A stretch of 64,000 nucleotides of DNA. Source: Castellaniella sp036379515. GTDB lineage: Bacteria > Pseudomonadota > Gammaproteobacteria > Burkholderiales > Burkholderiaceae_B. The position numbers were made by a program, and so were the translations under genes. The stretch spans positions 1 through 64,000 of the forward strand of contig NZ_DASVGN010000011.1 in the NCBI RefSeq assembly GCF_036379515.1. Direction: 5' to 3'. Under the pieces are notes generated by a model, which searched no databases, was not told the origin of the DNA, and saw only the letters and a list, made by a program, of their open reading frames with translations. This document shows, piece after piece, positions 60,395-64,000 of the stretch. The number at the start of each line of letters is the position of its first letter. Position 1 is the stretch's first letter.

Positions 60395-61609
60395 ATGGAT
60401 TTCACCCTCTCCGACACCGCCCAGGATTTTTGCACCCGCATTCGGCAATTCGTAGACACCGAGCTTATTCCGCTCGAAGCAACCCCGGCCGCGTTCGACG
60501 CGCACGAGAACCTAGAACCAGCGCACTTGCAATCGCTGCGTGCCAAGGCACGTGCGCAGGGTCTCTGGTGCCTGCAAATGCCACGCGAACGGGGTGGACA
60601 GGGGCTGAGCATGGCCGACATGGCGCCCTGCTACGAAGAAATGAACCGTTCGATCTTCGGGCCTGTGGTGTTCAACTCCGCCGCTCCCGACGATGGCAAT
60701 ATGATGGTGCTGAACAAAATCGCCACACCGGCACAAAAGGACCGCTGGCTGCAACCCATCGTCGATGGCGCCGTGCGCTCTTCATTTGCCATGACTGAAC
60801 CTGCTCCCGGCTCAGGGTCGGACCCATCGATGATGCAGACACGCGCCACTCGCGAGGGCGACCATTGGCGCATTCGGGGCGTCAAGCATTTCATCACAGG
60901 GGCGGGGGTGGCCGAGCACTTCATCCTGATGGCGCGCACATCAGACGACACGCGCAAAGGGCTGACGGCCTTCCTGTTCCACAAAAACGACCCAGGCTGG
61001 AAGATCGTGCGGCGCATCCCCATCATGGGCCCCGAAGAACACGGCGGGCACTGTGAACTGCATTTCGACGGCCTGCTCATCCCGGATGAAAACCGGCTCA
61101 TGGAGGTGGGCGACGGGCTCAAAGTCACGCAGATCCGTCTAGGGCCCGCACGGCTCACGCACTGCATGCGTTGGCTGGGGCTGGCGCGCCGCTCGCTCGA
61201 GATCGCCAGCGACTACGTCACGCAACGGCAGGCCTTTGGCCAGACATTGGCCGATCACGAGGGTGTCCAATGGATGCTGGGTGAAGCGGCGCTGCAAATC
61301 CGCACGGGACGCCTGCTCACCATGCACGCTGCCTGGAAGCTCGATCAGGGCGACTACGCGCAAGCCGAAGTGTCCATGGCCAAAGTGGCGGTGGCCGACG
61401 TCCTGCACAAGGCCGTGGATACGGCCATCCAGCTCTGCGGCGCGCGCGGCTATTCGCGCGACACGCCTCTTGAATGGATTTACCGGTACGCGCGCCAGGC
61501 CCGCCTGGTGGATGGGGCGTCAGAAGTCCACAAAATGGTGCTGTCGCGTCGATTGCTGTCCCAGGGCAGCGCCTTTTGGCAGTGGGGAGCCTCACATGGC
61601 CACACCTGA
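60395..61609 (+). CDS. Acyl-CoA dehydrogenase family protein, ACAD10/11-type (LvaC-like)
   Basis: This flavoprotein of 404 residues has the acyl-CoA dehydrogenase fold: FAMTEPAPGSGSDPSMMQT, WRIRGVKHFITGAGVAEHFILMART, RQAFGQTLADHEGVQWMLGEAALQIRTGR and IQLCGARGYSRDTPLEWIYRYARQARLVDGASEVHK. The segment FGPVVFNSAAPDDGNMMVL matches the ACAD10/11 and LvaC group, which convert 4-phosphoacyl-CoA rather than carry out simple beta-oxidation. It follows an SDR and overlaps the kinase gene by 14 bases. Assignment to that group is by motif and context. Confidence 0.9.
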   Translation: MDFTLSDTAQDFCTRIRQFVDTELIPLEATPAAFDAHENLEPAHLQSLRAKARAQGLWCLQMPRERGGQGLSMADMAPCYEEMNRSIFGPVVFNSAAPDDGNMMVLNKIATPAQKDRWLQPIVDGAVRSSFAMTEPAPGSGSDPSMMQTRATREGDHWRIRGVKHFITGAGVAEHFILMARTSDDTRKGLTAFLFHKNDPGWKIVRRIPIMGPEEHGGHCELHFDGLLIPDENRLMEVGDGLKVTQIRLGPARLTHCMRWLGLARRSLEIASDYVTQRQAFGQTLADHEGVQWMLGEAALQIRTGRLLTMHAAWKLDQGDYAQAEVSMAKVAVADVLHKAVDTAIQLCGARGYSRDTPLEWIYRYARQARLVDGASEVHKMVLSRRLLSQGSAFWQWGASHGHT

Positions 61610-62633
61610 ATCCTCTCTGGCCACGTTCCTCAGCCATCAATGCAATGCGCAGTCCGTCGATGTCGTCGAATTCACGAGGCTCACAGGCGGCGCCATCCAG
61701 AACAATTACGCCCTGACCGTCCGCATGACGGGCGGCACTTATCCGGGGGAACACCGGCTCGTCGTCCGTAGCGACGCCCCTTCCCGCATTGCCTCCAGCC
61801 TGGACCGAATCCAAGAGTTTCATGTCCTGAAGGTAGCCCATGCAGCGGGGCTCACAGTCCCCGAGCCTCTGTGGCTGTGCACAGACCCCGCCGTACTGAG
61901 CCGCAATTTCTTCATCATGCAACGGGCGGAAGGGTCCAGTGCTCCGCGAACCTTTTTGCGAGATGCGCTCACGGCTGGCCAGGCACAGGCACTGACGCAA
62001 CGGCTAGGCGAAGAACTGGCGCGCCTGCATCGCGTGCGGCCGCCATTACCCGAACTGGCGTTCCTTCCCATCCCCAAAGAATTACCTGCCCTGCACCGCG
62101 TGCACATCTACCAACAGGCCTTGCGACAAATCGACGAGCCGCACCCGGTGCTGGATTGGGCCCTGAACTGGCTGACCGACCACGTACCCACCTCGCACGA
62201 CTTGGTGCTCTGCCACTGCGACTTTCGAACCGGGAACTACATGGTGCAGAACGGCCGCCTGACCGCGGTTCTGGATTGGGAATTCGCAGCCTGGAGTGAC
62301 CCTTACGAAGATCTGGGATGGCTCTGCTGCAAAAGCTGGCGCTTCGGGGCCCCCGTGCATGAGGTGGGCGGCTTGGGAGACAAGGCCGATCTCTTCAAAG
62401 GCTACACCCGCATCTCTGGCCGCCCCGTAGACGCATCCGCCGTGGCGTACTGGGAAATCATGGGGCTGGTTCGCTGGGCAGTTGTCGCGTTGCAGCAGGC
62501 CCAACGCCACCTTTCAGGTGAAGAACCCTCGATAGAGCTTGCACTGACCGGACGCATGGTGCCCGAAATGGAATACGACCTGCTGACACAGATCGAAGGG
62601 CTCACCCAAACACCCCCTGGAGCGACATCATGA
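61596..62633 (+). CDS. APH-family kinase, candidate 4-hydroxyacyl-CoA kinase (LvaA-like)
   Basis: This aminoglycoside-phosphotransferase-fold kinase has 345 residues, with FTRLTGGAIQNNYALTV (glycine-rich loop), RLVVRSD, the catalytic loop LVLCHCDFRTGNYMVQNGRLTAVLDWEFAAWSDPYEDLGWL (HxDxxxxN and DxE), and EHRLVVR at the ATP Lys-equivalent. In P. putida, LvaA phosphorylates 4-hydroxyvaleryl-CoA with the help of LvaB. The Met at 61596 follows GGGGAGCC and is favoured. The frame is open 360 bases further back inside the dehydrogenase gene. Confidence 0.9.
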   Translation: MATPESSLATFLSHQCNAQSVDVVEFTRLTGGAIQNNYALTVRMTGGTYPGEHRLVVRSDAPSRIASSLDRIQEFHVLKVAHAAGLTVPEPLWLCTDPAVLSRNFFIMQRAEGSSAPRTFLRDALTAGQAQALTQRLGEELARLHRVRPPLPELAFLPIPKELPALHRVHIYQQALRQIDEPHPVLDWALNWLTDHVPTSHDLVLCHCDFRTGNYMVQNGRLTAVLDWEFAAWSDPYEDLGWLCCKSWRFGAPVHEVGGLGDKADLFKGYTRISGRPVDASAVAYWEIMGLVRWAVVALQQAQRHLSGEEPSIELALTGRMVPEMEYDLLTQIEGLTQTPPGATS

Positions 62634-62980
62634 TCAATCAGCCCGACGGCGCTGCCCTGCTGCACGAGGCCCGACGCACCTTGATGGAACAGCTGTTGCC
62701 TGCACTTCCCCCGAATCAGGCCTACACGGCTCGCATGGTAGCTCGCGCCATGGGTATCGCGGCACGCGAGTTGCAGTACAAAGACCACACCGCAGCAGCC
62801 CTCTCGGACTTCCTGGATGCCTACGGCTTCGATGATCTGCCCGTGAACGAGCGCAGCCTCTGCAGCTTGATCCGCGAGCGAAAACTGACCGATGAAAGCC
62901 GACCTTCACTCGTCGCGCTCCTGATGCTGCTCACGCGCAGTAAGCTTGAACTCAGCAACCCCAAGTACTTGCAGTCTTGA
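62630..62980 (+). CDS. DUF6285 protein (LvaB-like kinase partner)
   Basis: This 116-residue helical protein includes HEARRTLMEQLLPALPPNQAYTARMVARAMGIAARELQ and RSLVALLMLLTRSKLELSNPKYL. The family is found next to APH kinases and ACAD10/11-type dehydrogenases. LvaB of the levulinate pathway is the characterised example and is required for kinase activity. The start overlaps the kinase stop by ATGA, consistent with a kinase complex made in fixed ratio. No catalytic residues are recognised. Confidence 0.88.
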   Translation: MINQPDGAALLHEARRTLMEQLLPALPPNQAYTARMVARAMGIAARELQYKDHTAAALSDFLDAYGFDDLPVNERSLCSLIRERKLTDESRPSLVALLMLLTRSKLELSNPKYLQS

Positions 62981-63003
62981 ATTCCCCCAAGGAAGGGACT
63001 TCC

Positions 63004-64000
63004 ATGGCAAACCACCCGTACGACACTGATCTGGACCCGCAGGAAGCCAACTATTCAGCCCTGACTCCCTTAAGTTTTCTCAAACGTTCGGCCTGGGTCT
63101 TCCCACAAAAGATCGCCATCATGGACGATGACGGCAATCTCACCTACGCCCAGTTCTATGACCGCTGCCTGCGCCTGGCAAGCGCACTGCAGTCGCTGGG
63201 CATCGCCCGCAACGACACCGTATCGGTGCTGTGCTTCAACAATCACGAACTGCTGGAAAGCCATTATTCCGTCCCCATGGCGGGAGCCGTGCTCAATGCT
63301 CTCAACACGCGCCTGGACGCAGCGACCATCCGTTTCATTCTGCAGCACGGCGAAGCGCGGGCACTGCTCTACGACACCGAATTCGAACCTCTAGTGGCTG
63401 AGGCCCTGCAGGGGTTGGACCAACATCCTATCTTGATTGCGATCGCCCACCGGCAGGCGGCGACCCCGGGCATGGCGGCATACGACTATGAAGCACTGAT
63501 TGCCTCTGGCAGCCCCGAGTTCAATTGGCAGAAGCCGCACAGCGAGTGGGATGCCATTTCACTGTGCTACACCTCGGGCACCACGGGCGACCCCAAGGGG
63601 GTCGTCTACCACCACAGGGGCGCCTACTTGTCGAGCCTGGGCAACGCCATGGCGTTCAACATGACGCCCGACACCGTCTACCTGTGGACCCTGCCCATGT
63701 TCCACTGCAACGGCTGGTGCTACACCTGGGCCATCACGGCTGTGGGCGGCACCCACGTATGTCTACGCAAAGTACAGTCCGACACTGTACTGGCTCACTT
63801 GCGTGATGACCATATCACCCATATGTGTGGCGCACCAGTCGTACTGAACCTGCTGGTCAACGACTTCAGCCGCGCCGACATTGTGCTGCCTGAAAAGGTT
63901 CAGTTTGCCTTGGGGGGCGCGGCACCTCCCAACGCCGTCATTGCCAAGGCTGCCCAGGTGGGGTTTGTAATCACGCACCTGTATGGCCTGACGGAAAGCT
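63004..64000 (+). CDS. Acyl-CoA synthetase (LvaE-like), 3' end outside window
   Basis: This AMP-binding acyl-CoA ligase activates a carboxylic acid to its CoA ester. About 332 residues are visible of an expected 540 or so. The N-terminus ANYSALTPLSFLKRSAWVFPQKIAIMDD is typical. The P-loop is in CYTSGTTGDPKGVVYHH, and the last visible segment ALGGAAPPNAVIAKAAQVGFVITHLYGLTES is the AMP-binding region of the fold. It follows the DUF6285 gene by 23 bases with AAGGAAGGGA before its ATG. In this operon levulinate or another 4-oxo/4-hydroxy acid is the likely substrate, by analogy with lvaE. Confidence 0.93.
   Translation, partial: MANHPYDTDLDPQEANYSALTPLSFLKRSAWVFPQKIAIMDDDGNLTYAQFYDRCLRLASALQSLGIARNDTVSVLCFNNHELLESHYSVPMAGAVLNALNTRLDAATIRFILQHGEARALLYDTEFEPLVAEALQGLDQHPILIAIAHRQAATPGMAAYDYEALIASGSPEFNWQKPHSEWDAISLCYTSGTTGDPKGVVYHHRGAYLSSLGNAMAFNMTPDTVYLWTLPMFHCNGWCYTWAITAVGGTHVCLRKVQSDTVLAHLRDDHITHMCGAPVVLNLLVNDFSRADIVLPEKVQFALGGAAPPNAVIAKAAQVGFVITHLYGLTES

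Overview
The window looks like a chromosomal segment of a GC-rich betaproteobacterium of the order Burkholderiales, most likely family Alcaligenaceae (Bordetella, Achromobacter, Castellaniella or Pusillimonas type). The reasons are the ahcY - holin-like - metF operon behind an S-adenosylhomocysteine riboswitch, metK next to two adjacent lipid A acyltransferase genes, the lone periplasmic binding proteins, and the protein sequences themselves. The genus is an inference. I saw no rRNA, tRNA, CRISPR array, insertion sequence or phage module. Both ends of the window cut through genes.

Positions 1-24,100 are mostly ordinary genes. In order they are the end of an RND efflux pump, a tiny Lys-rich protein, a DEAD-box helicase with a long leader, an O-acetylhomoserine sulfhydrylase, two drug-type and one other MFS transporter, RmuC, a lone amino-acid binding protein, an FMN reductase, a FecCD-type permease and ATPase without a binding protein, two small exported proteins, a LysR regulator, aconitase AcnA, an FmdE-like protein, a diguanylate cyclase and a PAP2 phosphatase.

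Positions 24,100-38,950 are the most interesting part. Homogentisate dioxygenase (hmgA, with a divergent IclR regulator) and the last two enzymes of the same pathway (maleylacetoacetate isomerase and fumarylacetoacetate hydrolase) lie about 11 kb apart. Between them are two operons that appear co-regulated. The first encodes two NTF2/SnoaL-fold proteins, an SDR and a ketosteroid-dehydrogenase-like flavoprotein. The second encodes a complete branched-chain-amino-acid-type ABC importer and two SDRs. A GntR/FCD regulator sits between them. Both operon promoters carry the same perfect 19-bp element exactly 40 bp upstream of an identical CATAAT hexamer, and TGTATACA palindromes lie at the promoters and at the GntR start. 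My working hypothesis is a pathway that imports an alicyclic or partly reduced ring compound, oxidises and aromatises it, and feeds it into homogentisate cleavage.

Positions 38,950-59,390 hold a TPP riboswitch in front of an SDR of unknown role, a cytochrome c, glmS with a divergent Lrp/AsnC regulator across a dyad-rich region, and an MHYT hybrid kinase translationally coupled to an HD-GYP regulator. They continue with midA, murI, cca, slt, 5-formyl-THF cyclo-ligase, and the methyl-cycle block metF - holin-like - ahcY - metK, followed by two LpxL-type acyltransferases.

Positions 59,380-64,000 begin with a decayed thiolase fragment. A consensus-like promoter carrying a perfect 16-bp palindrome follows, and then an operon of SDR, acyl-CoA dehydrogenase (ACAD10/11 type), APH-family kinase, DUF6285 protein and acyl-CoA synthetase. 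This is the gene content of the Pseudomonas putida lvaABCDE levulinate/4-hydroxyacid pathway in a different order.
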